This document shows, one piece after another, positions 55,389 to 64,000 of a stretch of 64,000 bases of DNA. Origin of the DNA: Clostridium hydrogenum (GTDB taxonomy: Bacteria; Bacillota; Clostridia; Clostridiales; Clostridiaceae). The translations under genes were made by a program, and so were the position numbers. The stretch covers positions 2,407,501-2,471,500 of the forward strand of contig NZ_JAEACT010000002.1 in the NCBI RefSeq assembly GCF_021432385.1, read 5' to 3'. Under the pieces are notes generated by a model, which searched no databases, was not told where the DNA came from, and was given only the letters and a program-made list of their open reading frames with translations. Position 1 is the first letter of the stretch. Each line of letters begins with the position of its first letter.

Positions 55389-56495
55389 TTAGTATGCTAC
55401 TTTTTCTAAGCAAGAATCATCTTGAAGTTTGCTTCTCTTTATATTTTCCTCAAATTGTTCAAATAATATTGTTGTATCTGTAGGACCAGGAGCACCTTCT
55501 GGATGAAATTGAACCGAGAATATTGGAAGTTCAGTCGATTTCATACCTTCTACAGTTCCATCATTTAAGTTTCTATGTGTTATTACCATATTCTTATCCA
55601 AAATACTTGCTTCATCTACGGCATATCCGTGATTTTGTGCAGTTATATATGCTTTATCTCTTTCAATATCATATATACCATGATTTCCGCCTCTATGCCC
55701 ATATTTCATTTTATAGGTATTTCCTCCAATTGCAAGTGCAATTATTTGATGACCAAGGCATATTCCAAAAGTAGGTAAGCATTTTAACAGTTTTGCTACA
55801 TTTTTCACCGCATTAGGTATGGACTTTGGATCTCCAGGTCCATTACTCAAAAATAACCCATCAGGATTGATGCTTAAAACCTTCTTATAATCAGTATCAT
55901 ATGGGAATATAGTTATATCAAAATTTCTTGCCTTTAAGTTTTCTATTATATCATTTTTTATTCCGAAGTCCATAACTGCAACTTTATATCCAGTTCCAGC
56001 AATGTGTAAAATTTCTTTTGTGCTAACTTCAGAAACGTATCTATCTACAATCTCCGTTGAATCTATAATTTCTTTAAGTTTACTTATTTCAAAAATCTCA
56101 TTTGAAATTACACACTTCATTACTCCTGCATTTCTTATTTTCTTAGTTATGCTTCTAGTATCAACTCCATATATTCCAACAATATTCATTTTCTTTAACA
56201 TTTCATCCAAAGTCATTTCATTCATATAGTTGGATGGATTTTCACTTACATTTTTTACAACAAAACCTTTTGCGTACACACGGTTTGATTGATTTTCAAC
56301 GCTGTTTACTCCATAATTTCCTATAAGAGGATATGTCATGTTTACTATTTGTCCTGCATAAGAAGGATCAGTTAATATTTCTTGATAACCTGTCATTGAA
56401 GTGTTAAAAACAATTTCTCCAACTTCAGTTCCTAATTTTCCAAATCCGTTTCCTTCAAAAACTGTTCCATCTTCTAAGTATACTATGCCTTTCAT
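55389..56495 (-). CDS. carA: Carbamoyl phosphate synthase small subunit (glutaminase)
   Basis: 368 residues. Residues 1-150 form the small-subunit N-domain (TSMTGYQEILTDPSY). The class I glutamine amidotransferase domain has the nucleophile cysteine near 243 in GICLGHQ, and the H-P-E pair in QFHPEGAPGP. It supplies ammonia to CarB through the tunnel. First gene of carA-carB; its leader contains a PyrR-type attenuator, so it is probably controlled by UMP. The ATG at 56495 follows AGAGGTG. Confidence 0.97.
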   Translation of the reverse strand: MKGIVYLEDGTVFEGNGFGKLGTEVGEIVFNTSMTGYQEILTDPSYAGQIVNMTYPLIGNYGVNSVENQSNRVYAKGFVVKNVSENPSNYMNEMTLDEMLKKMNIVGIYGVDTRSITKKIRNAGVMKCVISNEIFEISKLKEIIDSTEIVDRYVSEVSTKEILHIAGTGYKVAVMDFGIKNDIIENLKARNFDITIFPYDTDYKKVLSINPDGLFLSNGPGDPKSIPNAVKNVAKLLKCLPTFGICLGHQIIALAIGGNTYKMKYGHRGGNHGIYDIERDKAYITAQNHGYAVDEASILDKNMVITHRNLNDGTVEGMKSTELPIFSVQFHPEGAPGPTDTTILFEQFEENIKRSKLQDDSCLEKVAY

Positions 56496-56684
56496 TTAAT
56501 ACACCTCTTCTTTATAATATTAGCTTACGCTAAGTTACTTCTTTGATTTATTATGCATTTATTATTATAATTATACATATATTATCTCATATTTTTTAAT
56601 AGTGTCAATGGCATCAGATTATTTTATCCACTTTTTATTTACAATATGCAAACAAACTTTTCTTATATTTATACAATTATTTAT

Positions 56685-56715
56685 AAAAAAAACCTTCTGC
56701 CAAAGACAGAAGGTT
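56685..56715 (-). terminator. Attenuator terminator in the carA leader
   Basis: AACCTTCTG (56707-56715 side on the minus strand) and CAGAAGGTT form a 9-bp stem with a 7-base loop, followed on the minus strand by T at 56685-56690 and more. It lies about 190 bases before carA and downstream of the PyrR-binding site, the expected order for regulated termination. Confidence 0.85.
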
Positions 56716-56867
56716 TATAAACAACCGTAACATTCTAAATCATATTTAAAATCACCTAATTATGTACTTACTATAAAACTGCATAATAAAAGCCTTCTCC
56801 AGAAAGAAGACTTAATGTACATAACAATACTTTAAGTAAATTTTAAACATATTCCCAAATCCTTCTT

Positions 56868-56881
56868 AGCCTCTCTGGACC
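56868..56881 (-). promoter_or_regulatory. PyrR-binding loop of the carA leader
   Basis: On the minus strand GGTCCAGAGAGGCT, matching the PyrR anti-antiterminator loop consensus ARUCCNGNGAGGYU with one change. It is enclosed by CCTT upstream and AAGG downstream that close a stem. A second hairpin (AAG-TCTTCT facing AGAAGGCTT, 56793-56816) lies between it and the terminator and could serve as antiterminator. PyrR itself is not encoded in the window. Confidence 0.85.
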
Positions 56882-56951
56882 AATCATTAAAGGTATATTC
56901 AGTTTTCATTTGCTTTATTTATAATATCACTATTCCATTATAGTGTCAATA

Positions 56952-57512
56952 CTATTTAAAAGTTTTTATTTTATCAAATGGGTACGCCCTTAGTATGACA
57001 TGACCATTTAATGCTTTAAGAGACACTGGTCCAAAATCCCTGCTATCCTTACTTATGCTTCTATTATCCCCAAGTACAAATATATATCCGTTTGGAATTT
57101 TATAGCTTTGGTTTTCATGCAAAAAGCTTTCGCCTCCTGTATAGGTATTCGGATCAAGATAGCTTTCCTTCAATACCTTACCATTCAAATAAACTTTTCC
57201 AGAATTTAATTCTATCTCGTCTCCCGCAGTAGCTATTACTCTTTTTACAAAGGTTTCATGTGCTGAATCTCCAGAGTTAAATGTAACTATTTCGCCTTTT
57301 TTTATATTTTTGGTATATAGGCTAATTTTTTCAACAAATAGCACATCTTTATTTTTAAGTGTAGATACCATTGAAGAACCATCTACATTAGCCCTAGCAA
57401 ACACATAAGTTCTAAATAGTAAAGAAATTGCTATAGCAATGCCTATAGTTATTACATATTGAGCTATTTCTTTTTTAACATTTTTATTTTTTTCATTATC
57501 CTTTATTTCCAT
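56952..57512 (-). CDS. lepB: Type I signal peptidase, second of a tandem pair
   Basis: 186 residues from the ATG at 57512 (the GTG at 57521 lies too close to AAGGGGAT). One N-terminal membrane helix (about 19-37), catalytic S47 in DGSSM and K90 in FVKRV, and a late box with GDNRSISKDSRDFG. It cleaves signal peptides from exported proteins. It is very similar to the gene directly upstream, with its start only 15 bases behind that stop, so it is a recent tandem duplicate. It lacks the acidic N-terminal extension. Confidence 0.95.
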   Translation of the reverse strand: MEIKDNEKNKNVKKEIAQYVITIGIAIAISLLFRTYVFARANVDGSSMVSTLKNKDVLFVEKISLYTKNIKKGEIVTFNSGDSAHETFVKRVIATAGDEIELNSGKVYLNGKVLKESYLDPNTYTGGESFLHENQSYKIPNGYIFVLGDNRSISKDSRDFGPVSLKALNGHVILRAYPFDKIKTFK

Positions 57513-57527
57513 CCCCTGCACATCCCC

Positions 57528-58175
57528 TTAAAATATTTTAATTTTATTAAAAGGATACAATCTAAAAACAACATGACCATTTAATGCTTTAAGCGATACT
57601 GGTCCAAAATCTCTACTATCTTCACTTACACTTCTATGATCACCCATAACAAATATATATCCATCTGGGACTTTGTATTTTTGATTTTCGTGTAAGAAAC
57701 CTTCTCCTTGTGTAAATGTGTTTGGATCAAGATATGTTTCTTTTAATGCCTTTCCATTTAAATAAACTTTTCCACCTATTAATTCTACTTCGTCACCAGC
57801 AGTAGCTATTACTCGCTTTACATATGTATCATGATTTGGATTTCCAGAATCAAAAGTAACTATTTCACCTTTTCTTATATTATCAGCATACAAGCTAAGC
57901 TTTTCAACAAATATTACATCTTTATCTTGAAGTGTAGACATCATTGATGGTCCATCTACATTAGCTCTAGCAAACACATAAGTTCTAAATAACAATGCAA
58001 CTACAATTGCAACGGCTATAGATATTACATATCCCATTACTTCTTTTTTAACATTTTTAGTTTTTGGCTTATTCTCAATTTCTTCTTTACTTTCTTCTTT
58101 AGCTTTGATTTCTTCAATCTTAGATTCCTCGTTATTAGTTTCATTATCGCTAGATTTTTTATTGTTAGTTTCCAT
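57528..58175 (-). CDS. lepB: Type I signal peptidase, first of a tandem pair
   Basis: 215 residues. The first 40 are a charged Glu/Lys/Asn-rich cytoplasmic extension absent from the copy downstream. A membrane helix (about 46-64) is followed by S77 in DGPSM and K120 in YVKRV, and GDHRSVSEDSRDFG. The downstream paralogue shares the ANVDG, GEIVTF, RVIATAGDE and YLDPN blocks. The ATG at 58175 follows GGAAGGTG. The pair lies between carA and the pyr genes. Confidence 0.95.
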   Translation of the reverse strand: METNNKKSSDNETNNEESKIEEIKAKEESKEEIENKPKTKNVKKEVMGYVISIAVAIVVALLFRTYVFARANVDGPSMMSTLQDKDVIFVEKLSLYADNIRKGEIVTFDSGNPNHDTYVKRVIATAGDEVELIGGKVYLNGKALKETYLDPNTFTQGEGFLHENQKYKVPDGYIFVMGDHRSVSEDSRDFGPVSLKALNGHVVFRLYPFNKIKIF

Positions 58176-58250
58176 TTATTCACCTTCCATTATTCATAGT
58201 TAAATTTCTACATGCTGAGTGCTATTTTATATTATACGACTTTTTTATTA

Positions 58251-58955
58251 TTAAGAGCAATATAAATAATCAAGCTTTTCAGATAGTGTTATATTGTTAA
58301 CCTGCCATTTTCTATACGGACAACGTTCTACAATATGTTCTCCTTCTATTTCATTAGCAAAACTATAGAACCTTTCATCAAGCCATGGTGGTGTCCACAT
58401 ACCTGATCTGCATATATGTATAGTATCAATATCAATATCTTTTTTTATTGTATTAAAATCAACATAGTTAACTTGGAATTTTTTATTTATCACCTCAAAT
58501 TCATTTTTATCTTCATAAGTATACGGACTATACATTATAAGAGATTTTTTTGCAATTTTGTTATACAAAAGTTTTCCAAGCCAATTTGAACAATTAACCT
58601 CAAACATAAAAGAATTAAGCCCTTCATATCCCAAATCAGAATGAGCATCTATATTAATAACATAATTGCAGTTATTTTCCTTTGCAATATCATAAGACCA
58701 TTTATGTGAATCTGTTACATATACATTGATATTTTTTTTAATATTAAATCTATCTTTTGCTTTTCTCCAAAAAACATTCAACATATTTCCCGGAACAACT
58801 TCCTTAACTATATCTTGTCCAATTTCTTTGCTCTTAAAATATCTTTTATACCAAATGGCTTGTATATTTTTTACGCTCTCATAATACGAACCACACCATT
58901 CCCTTTTAATCGGTATAAAATAATCCCAATCTATGCTAAGCAAGGTCTTAACCAT
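58251..58955 (-). CDS. Uncharacterised protein with a ureohydrolase-like metal motif (UPF0489-like)
   Basis: 234 residues from the ATG at 58955 (AGAGGTG upstream). I recognise no characterised enzyme. The pair SIDWDYF (D9, D11) and NIDAHSDLG (D103, H105, D107) resembles the D-x-H-x-D metal motif and the order of strands of arginase/deacetylase-fold proteins, and the family called UPF0489 as I remember it. The C-terminal HICRSGMWTPPWLDERF is distinctive. It is a single gene between the twin signal peptidases and a repeat. A hydrolase is plausible, but no substrate can be given. Confidence 0.6.
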   Translation of the reverse strand: MVKTLLSIDWDYFIPIKREWCGSYYESVKNIQAIWYKRYFKSKEIGQDIVKEVVPGNMLNVFWRKAKDRFNIKKNINVYVTDSHKWSYDIAKENNCNYVINIDAHSDLGYEGLNSFMFEVNCSNWLGKLLYNKIAKKSLIMYSPYTYEDKNEFEVINKKFQVNYVDFNTIKKDIDIDTIHICRSGMWTPPWLDERFYSFANEIEGEHIVERCPYRKWQVNNITLSEKLDYLYCS

Positions 58956-59059
58956 CAGCAATCACCTCTGGTTATAATTATACTACAATTTTGTATATAT
59001 AAAAGAAGATTGCTGCAAAATTTATGGTAATTTAATATTTGCAGCAACCCCAACTTATT

Positions 59060-59208
59060 CAATTCACAATTCACGATGCACAATGCACAATGAAGGTGGA
59101 TTTTCTGTTATCGCAGAAAATCTTGAAATATATTAATTTTAGATTTTTCTCCACTTACGGAGAAAAATTAACCTTCATTGTGCATTGTGAACTGTGAATT
59201 GTGCATTG
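59060..59208. repeat. Branched palindromic repeat, family A, copy 3
   Basis: 149 bp. Outer arms carry AATTCACAATTCAC, ATGCACAATG and their complements; inner hairpins are GATTTTCTG-TTATCG-CAGAAAATC and TTTTTCTCC-ACTTAC-GGAGAAAAA. It starts two bases after the pyrD stop codon, so it probably ends the pyr transcript. The remainder of 58956-59059 shows no gene. Confidence 0.85.
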
Positions 59209-59210
59209 CC

Positions 59211-60107
59211 TTATATAATTCCTCTTATTTCACTTAAATCATTTATTCCTTCTTTTTTCATGAAGTTTTCTATTCCATCTATTATATCAAGACATATATC
59301 AGGTTTTATAAAGTTTGCTGTGCCGACCTGAATTGCATGTGCTCCTGCCATTATAAATTCAATTGCATCTTGGGTGGTTGTTATTCCTCCCATTCCAACA
59401 ACAGGAACTTTTACAGCCTTGCATACCTCATAAACCATTCTTAAAGCTATTGGTTTTATAGCAGCACCTGAAAGTCCAGCTGATACATTATCAAAAACAG
59501 GTTTTCTTCTCTTTACGTCTATAGCCATAGCTTTAAAAGTGTTTACAAGAGAAATAGCATCTGCCCCTGCTTCTTCACATTTAACTGCCATATCGACTAT
59601 ATCCTCTGCATTAGGAGATAATTTAACCATAAGCGGTTTTTTACATACTTTTTTTACTTCAGAAACGACCTTATATGCTACATCCGATTTTATTCCAAAA
59701 GCCATTCCACCATGTTTGACATTAGGACATGATATGTTAAGTTCTATCATATCAACCGTAGTATCATTTAAAAGTTTTATTCCCTCTATATAATCTTCTT
59801 CCGAGCCTCCGCCTAAATTTGCTATACAAACTGTTTCAAATTGTTTCATTTCAGAAAGTTCTTCTTGTATAAAATGTCTAACGCCAGGATTTTGAAGTCC
59901 AACACTATTCATTATTCCACTTGCAGTTTCAAAAATTCTATATCCGTCATTTCCTTCTTTAGGATTAATCGTAAGACCTTTAGAAGATATTCCTCCAAGT
60001 TTTGATACATCATAATAATTTGCATATTCCTGACCAAAACCAAATGTTCCAGAAGCTGCAATAACAGGATTTTTAAAATTAACGCCGCATATATCTACAT
60101 TAGTCAT
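59211..60107 (-). CDS. pyrD: Dihydroorotate dehydrogenase class 1B, catalytic subunit
   Basis: 298 residues, FMN-binding TIM barrel. The class 1 catalytic cysteine is in [15 protein letters not shown] contacts include GGITTTQD and [10 protein letters not shown]. Class 1B uses NAD+ through the PyrK subunit encoded immediately upstream. Its ATG lies inside pyrK (8-base overlap), so the two subunits are translationally coupled. Last gene of the pyr cluster. Confidence 0.97.
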   Translation of the reverse strand: MTNVDICGVNFKNPVIAASGTFGFGQEYANYYDVSKLGGISSKGLTINPKEGNDGYRIFETASGIMNSVGLQNPGVRHFIQEELSEMKQFETVCIANLGGGSEEDYIEGIKLLNDTTVDMIELNISCPNVKHGGMAFGIKSDVAYKVVSEVKKVCKKPLMVKLSPNAEDIVDMAVKCEEAGADAISLVNTFKAMAIDVKRRKPVFDNVSAGLSGAAIKPIALRMVYEVCKAVKVPVVGMGGITTTQDAIEFIMAGAHAIQVGTANFIKPDICLDIIDGIENFMKKEGINDLSEIRGII

Positions 60108-60840
60108 TTAAAATCAACTCACTTCCTAAAAATACTGGACCTTCTTTGCATGTTCTTTTTCTTCCATCCTTAGTTTTGCATGTACACACAAGACATGCTC
60201 CTATACCACAAGCCATCTTATTTTCCATAGATACAAAAACAGGAGTGCTAGTCTTCTGACACATTTTTATAACTTTATACATCATAATCTCTGGTCCACA
60301 GCATAAAACCATATCATAAGCTTCTGGTTTAAGTAAATCTGTAACATATCCCTTGTGCCCAATACTTCCATCTTCTGTGGATAACTTCACATTGTTAACA
60401 TATTTTTCCACATTATCCACAGTTTTACTCACAGTTCTAAAGCCTGCATAAAAATCTACTGAGCACTTTTTTAATTGCTTGGCTAGATAAAGCATTGGTG
60501 CAGCACCTATTCCGCCGCAAACAATAGCAACCTTACCTTTTATCTTTTCTACATCAAATCCATTTCCAAGAGGTCCTGTTATTTTTATTTCATCTCCAGC
60601 CTCAAGTTCTGATAAAATTTTTGTTCCTTTTCCAACTACTGCATATAAAAATGATATTTTTTCTTCGTCAACATCATGTATACTTATTGGTCTGGATAAT
60701 ACTGGTTCCATATCCCAAGCCCTTAACAAATAAAACTGACCTGGTTTTACATCAAATTTTCCCTTTATACTTAATTTATATATTCCATCTTCAATTTTTA
60801 TATTTTCATATACTTTTTCTATAGTATACTTTTCTTTCAT
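60100..60840 (-). CDS. pyrK: Dihydroorotate dehydrogenase electron-transfer subunit
   Basis: 246 residues. FAD-binding domain with LSRPISIHD (near residue 49) and the NAD-binding [10 protein letters not shown], then a C-terminal 2Fe-2S cluster with cysteines in [13 protein letters not shown] and RTCKEGPVF. Moves electrons from dihydroorotate in PyrD to NAD+. Its GGAGGAG ribosome site lies at the edge of a family A repeat arm. It overlaps pyrD by 8 bases. Confidence 0.95.
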   Translation of the reverse strand: MKEKYTIEKVYENIKIEDGIYKLSIKGKFDVKPGQFYLLRAWDMEPVLSRPISIHDVDEEKISFLYAVVGKGTKILSELEAGDEIKITGPLGNGFDVEKIKGKVAIVCGGIGAAPMLYLAKQLKKCSVDFYAGFRTVSKTVDNVEKYVNNVKLSTEDGSIGHKGYVTDLLKPEAYDMVLCCGPEIMMYKVIKMCQKTSTPVFVSMENKMACGIGACLVCTCKTKDGRKRTCKEGPVFLGSELILND

Positions 60841-60853
60841 AAATAATTCTCCT

Positions 60854-60888
60854 CCATTGTGAACTGTGAATTGTTAATTGTGAATTGC
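60854..60888. repeat. Single arm of family A repeat between pyrF and pyrK
   Basis: 35 bp of CAATTCACAATTAACAATTC type, the same words as the arms at 59.06-59.21 kb, but with no partner arm nearby. On the minus strand it encodes the last codons and the TAA stop of pyrF and runs up to the pyrK ribosome site. Confidence 0.75.
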
Positions 60889-61740
60889 TTCTAATATACT
60901 ATCTCTCATATTTATCGCTTCTTCTCTAGCGCAAACTTCAAATTTCCCTTCTCCGCCTTCTTTTTTCTTATAAGCTAGAAGTATTCCTCTTGAAGAATTT
61001 ACAACTCCTCCGTTACCTTCTCTCAAATATAAACTTATATTCTTTGCTGTACCGCCTTGTGCACCATAACCAGGAATCAAAAAGAACATATTCTTAAAAT
61101 TATTCCTTATTTTTATTCCTTCATCCACGTGAGTACATCCTACTACTGCACCTATAGAAGAGTATCCTGAGTTTCCTCTTAAACTTTCTCCAATTGAATA
61201 TATTTTTTCTCCAACTTCATCATAAACTCTTTTTCCACTTGCAGTTTCTATGTATTCAATATCTTCCGCGCCCCTATTTGATGTTATCAAAAGTACAAAT
61301 GCACCTTTTTCTTTTTCCTTCATATAAGGTAAATAAGGCTCTATGCTGTCCATTCCCATATATGGATTTAAAGTTATAATATCGCTTTCAAAATCACCTT
61401 CAAAATGTGCTTTTGCATACATTTCTGCTGTTTTTGCAATGTCTCCTCTTTTTATGTCTGCTATAGAAATTGCATCTTGTGATTTAATATATTTCAAAGT
61501 ATTTTTATATGCCATAAGTCCAGCAAGACCATATGCTTCGTAATATGCTATTTGAACTTTATAGCACGAAACAACATCTAAAGTCTCATCTATTATTTTC
61601 TTATTAAAATTAAATATTGCATCTTCTATATTTTCATATTTATCTAAAAAATTCTTAGGTATATAACTTAAATCTGTATCCAATCCTAAACAAACATGCC
61701 CATTTTTTTTAACACTTTCATAAAGCTTATCTATAATCAA
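60874..61740 (-). CDS. pyrF: Orotidine 5'-phosphate decarboxylase
   Basis: Last step to UMP. 288 residues from the TTG at 61740, six bases after AGGAGTG (the GTG at 61749 lies inside that site). It is the long type 2 form of about 280 residues. Visible blocks are GLDTDLSYIP near the start, the catalytic DIKRGDIAKT (near 95), and VGCTHVDEG plus FLIPGYGAQGGT phosphate-binding loops. The terminal residues AIHN and the stop codon come from a repeat sequence. It precedes pyrK by about 33 bases. Confidence 0.95.
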   Translation of the reverse strand: MIIDKLYESVKKNGHVCLGLDTDLSYIPKNFLDKYENIEDAIFNFNKKIIDETLDVVSCYKVQIAYYEAYGLAGLMAYKNTLKYIKSQDAISIADIKRGDIAKTAEMYAKAHFEGDFESDIITLNPYMGMDSIEPYLPYMKEKEKGAFVLLITSNRGAEDIEYIETASGKRVYDEVGEKIYSIGESLRGNSGYSSIGAVVGCTHVDEGIKIRNNFKNMFFLIPGYGAQGGTAKNISLYLREGNGGVVNSSRGILLAYKKKEGGEGKFEVCAREEAINMRDSILEAIHN

Positions 61741-61754
61741 AAATATCACTCCTA

Positions 61755-62942
61755 TTATTTAACATATACAGTTTTTCCACTCTTTAAAGTTCTTAACACT
61801 TCTCCGTAAACTTCCATTCCATTAAAAGGTGTATTCTTACCCTTCGATTGAAACTCATTTGAGTTAATTTCATATTTTTTATCCAAATCAAGTACTACTA
61901 AATCTGCTTCAAATCCAACTTCTATTCTGCCTTTATTAACTCTAAGTATTTCCGCAGGATTTTTTGACATTATTTCCGAAAGTTTATTTAAACTTATATT
62001 CTTTTCATGCACAAGTTTTGTGTAACACACCGAAAATGAAGTTTCTATACCCGTCATGCCTGGTGCGCCTTTCTTCTTATCTTCTGTGGAATGGGGTGCA
62101 TGATCTGTTCCTATTGCATCCACAAATCCATACTTTATTGCTTTTATTAAAGCTTCCACATCCTCTTCTTCCCTAAGTGGCGGATTTACTCTAAAATCAA
62201 TTTTATCATTAAGTGCTATATGATGTGGTGTTACTTCACAAGTTATATTGTCATATCCCGCTTTTTTAGCTTCTATTATATAGCTTATAGCTTCTTTTGT
62301 ACTAACATGACATACATGAAATTTGCAACCAGCTACTTTTGCAAGTTCTATATCTCTAAAGGTAGCCAAATTTTCTCCAAGCCTACTATCTACCGAAAAT
62401 ATTTCTTTATCATCTTCATGATCCATCAAAACAAAATTTTTTTCTTTTGCTTTTTTCATAGCCTCAAGCATTACTTTACTGCTTTCTACACCTTTTCCAT
62501 CTTCTGAAATTGCTATAACTTCATCACTTAAATCATCTAAATGTGATATATCTTTTCCTTCCATATTCCTTGTTACGCTTACCGCTTGACTTACATCTAT
62601 AAGTCCTATCCTTTTAGCTTTATCCTCGACATACTTAACTGTTTCCATTGTACTGCATACTGGTTTTGTATTTGCCATTAAATTTAAAGTTGTATATCCG
62701 CCTCTTACTGCTGCCCTACTTCCCGTTTCTATATCTTCTTTATAAGTGAGCCCTGGATCTCTGAAATGACTGTGCAAATCTACAAATGCAGGCATTAAAG
62801 TATATCCCTGTATATCTAATACTTCTGCATTCTCCATTAGATTTTTTCCTATTTTCTCTATAATACCATTTTTTATATATACATCTCCAACGAAGTCCTT
62901 TGCAAAATCAACAATTCTTGCATTTTTTATCAAAAGATCCAT
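61755..62942 (-). CDS. pyrC: Dihydroorotase
   Basis: 395 residues from the ATG at 62942 (AGGAG nine bases upstream). Class I amidohydrolase with the zinc motif [10 protein letters not shown] (near 58), later zinc histidines in HVCHVST and EVTPHH, and the catalytic Asp in GTDHAPHS. It cyclises carbamoyl aspartate to dihydroorotate. The spacing of 12 bases to pyrI and 14 to pyrF shows one operon. Confidence 0.96.
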   Translation of the reverse strand: MDLLIKNARIVDFAKDFVGDVYIKNGIIEKIGKNLMENAEVLDIQGYTLMPAFVDLHSHFRDPGLTYKEDIETGSRAAVRGGYTTLNLMANTKPVCSTMETVKYVEDKAKRIGLIDVSQAVSVTRNMEGKDISHLDDLSDEVIAISEDGKGVESSKVMLEAMKKAKEKNFVLMDHEDDKEIFSVDSRLGENLATFRDIELAKVAGCKFHVCHVSTKEAISYIIEAKKAGYDNITCEVTPHHIALNDKIDFRVNPPLREEEDVEALIKAIKYGFVDAIGTDHAPHSTEDKKKGAPGMTGIETSFSVCYTKLVHEKNISLNKLSEIMSKNPAEILRVNKGRIEVGFEADLVVLDLDKKYEINSNEFQSKGKNTPFNGMEVYGEVLRTLKSGKTVYVK

Positions 62943-62954
62943 TACTCTCATCTC

Positions 62955-63386
62955 CTATAAATTATTTTTTTTATATATTTCATCACAATATTCGCATTTA
63001 TATTCTCCAGCTTTTTCGTCTACAAGCCTAAACTTATGCGGAATATATTTTTCTACTGATGTAATACATCTAGGATTTTTACACACAATAACATTTTCAA
63101 CCTGCTCTGGTAACTTTAATTGTATTTTTTCTTTTATTTTTTCGTCTTTTATTATATTAATTGTTATGTTTGGATCTAAAAATCCAAGTACATCTAAATT
63201 TAAATCCATAACATTTTCTATTTTTATCATATCTTTTTCTGAATTTTTTTTACTAACCGCATTCATTATAAGGGCTGTTGGAAAATCCGCTTCATCTAAC
63301 TTAAGATATTTATATATTCTTATACCATGTCCTGGCTTTATATGATCTATTACTATTCCGTTTTTTATACTATTAATTGTAAGCAT
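62955..63386 (-). CDS. pyrI: Aspartate carbamoyltransferase regulatory subunit
   Basis: 143 residues. N-terminal nucleotide-binding domain and a C-terminal zinc domain with C-x4-C (CKNPRC) and C-x2-C (CEYC), about 22 residues apart. In E. coli-type holoenzymes it carries CTP/ATP allosteric control of PyrB. It starts one base after the pyrB stop. Firmicutes such as Bacillus lack pyrI, while several clostridia have it. Confidence 0.96.
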   Translation of the reverse strand: MLTINSIKNGIVIDHIKPGHGIRIYKYLKLDEADFPTALIMNAVSKKNSEKDMIKIENVMDLNLDVLGFLDPNITINIIKDEKIKEKIQLKLPEQVENVIVCKNPRCITSVEKYIPHKFRLVDEKAGEYKCEYCDEIYKKNNL

Positions 63387-63387
63387 A

Positions 63388-64000
63388 TTAGCACACCCCC
63401 ATTAACTTAGCCATCAAGGCCATTCTAACATACATTCCATATTGTGCTTGCTTAAAATAGCATGCTCTTTTATCATTATCAACATCATAAGCTATTTCAT
63501 TTACTCTTGGAAGTGGATGAAGTATTATCATATCATCTTTAGCCATTGAAAGCTTATTTTTGTCAATTATATAGCTGTCTTTAAGTCTTATATAATCCTC
63601 TTCATTGAAAAATCTTTCCTTTTGAACTCTTGTCATATATAAAACATCAAGTTTATCAATTACATCTTCAATTCTCTTAACTTCCTCATATTCGATATTA
63701 TTCTTCTCAAGAATTTCTTTTTTAATGTATTCTGGTATTTTTAATTCATCTGGTGATATTAAAATTATTTTATTATTTTTATATCTTGACATAGCTTTGA
63801 TAAGTGAATGAACGGTTCTTCCAAATTTTAAATCTCCACACATACCTATTGTCATATTTGAAAGTTTTCCTTTTATAGTTTTCATTGTCAAAAGATCTGT
63901 AAGCGTTTGAGTTGGGTGTTGATGTCCACCATCACCTGCATTTATGACAGGAATTTTAGAATACATTGATGCAACCTTAGGCGCTCCCTCTTTTGGATGC
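63388..64000 (-). CDS. pyrB: Aspartate carbamoyltransferase catalytic subunit, N-terminal part outside the window
   Basis: The reading frame stays open to base 64000, so the ATG at 63966 is internal. Codons upstream of it give [11 protein letters not shown], matching the E. coli-type sequence before VINAGDG. About 204 of roughly 305 residues are present. Aspartate-binding and domain-closing blocks [19 protein letters not shown] (RVQ) and HPLPRVNEI are visible. The carbamoyl-phosphate S-T-R-T motif lies outside. It heads the pyrBICFKD order as far as the window shows; its promoter and any attenuator are beyond the edge. Confidence 0.97.
   Translation of the reverse strand, partial: HPKEGAPKVASMYSKIPVINAGDGGHQHPTQTLTDLLTMKTIKGKLSNMTIGMCGDLKFGRTVHSLIKAMSRYKNNKIILISPDELKIPEYIKKEILEKNNIEYEEVKRIEDVIDKLDVLYMTRVQKERFFNEEDYIRLKDSYIIDKNKLSMAKDDMIILHPLPRVNEIAYDVDNDKRACYFKQAQYGMYVRMALMAKLMGVC

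Noticed and set aside
30281..60888. CRISPR array suggested by recurrent short repeats
   Set aside because: The repeats are palindromic, scattered kilobases apart, in both orientations and without regular spacers or cas genes.
63388..63966. Short stand-alone PyrB-like protein starting at 63966
   Set aside because: The frame continues to the window edge with conserved PyrB residues before that ATG, so it is an internal methionine of a cut gene.

Overview
The window is an AT-rich chromosome segment of a solventogenic-type Clostridium. Three things point there: the base composition, the Gram-positive clostridial gene content (electron-confurcating lactate genes, PyrK/PyrD class 1B, aspartate carbamoyltransferase with a PyrI subunit, LonB beside Lon) and a gene order around perR, lon, lonB, clpX, clpP, tig, carAB and pyr that, from memory, resembles C. 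acetobutylicum. I could run no database search. No rRNA, tRNA or CRISPR array was found. The left edge cuts speD and the right edge cuts pyrB.

Layout. 1-1.7 kb: polyamine genes speD-speE (+). 1.8-7.3 kb (-): a GntR regulator, EtfB, ferredoxin-domain EtfA, a FAD-linked lactate dehydrogenase and a LarA-type nickel racemase, with a palindromic operator just downstream of the etfB promoter. 7.4-10.3 kb: a small LSm-like gene with a structured leader, then an isomerase/dehydrogenase pair (uronate-type) divergent from an AraC regulator. 10.5-16 kb (+): an HD-GYP protein, truA, a divergent PRPP synthetase and a BlaI/BlaR1-like pair whose receptor has no penicillin-binding domain. 16.1-17.7 kb: an intact IS256-family insertion with inverted ends, an 8-bp target duplication and a hairpin-rich noncoding tail. 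17.8-30.3 kb (-): an ECF transporter S component, a GH31 alpha-xylosidase, a 1775-residue pseudokinase-ATPase-TPR-GAF-GGDEF-GAF protein, dapF, a metal-site-less ComEC-type beta-lactamase-fold protein, a YmfI-like reductase and trmB. 30.4-39.1 kb (-): a site-2-type protease, two very long palindromic elements, a secreted purple acid phosphatase, and a duplicated two-gene cassette (phosphodiester glycosidase plus membrane-anchored propeller-like protein) around an L,D-transpeptidase. 39.5-41.9 kb: perR, an anchored protein with an occluded ribosome site, and a CPBP protease. 41.9-50.1 kb (-): protein quality control (ysxC, lon, lonB, clpX, clpP, tig). 50.2-64 kb (-): a TIM-barrel isomerase, an anchored orphan, carB-carA behind a PyrR-type attenuator, twin signal peptidases, a ureohydrolase-like protein and pyrB-I-C-F-K-D.

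How it fits together: the pyrimidine genes cover all de novo steps to UMP except PyrE, which is not in the window. The 32-39 kb block looks like a cell-envelope glycopolymer module. A predicted diguanylate cyclase and a predicted c-di-GMP phosphodiesterase lie about 10 kb apart. Intergenic space is seeded with three families of palindromic repeats. One repeat arm supplies the stop codon of pyrF, and the longest palindrome abuts the stop codon of the phosphatase gene.
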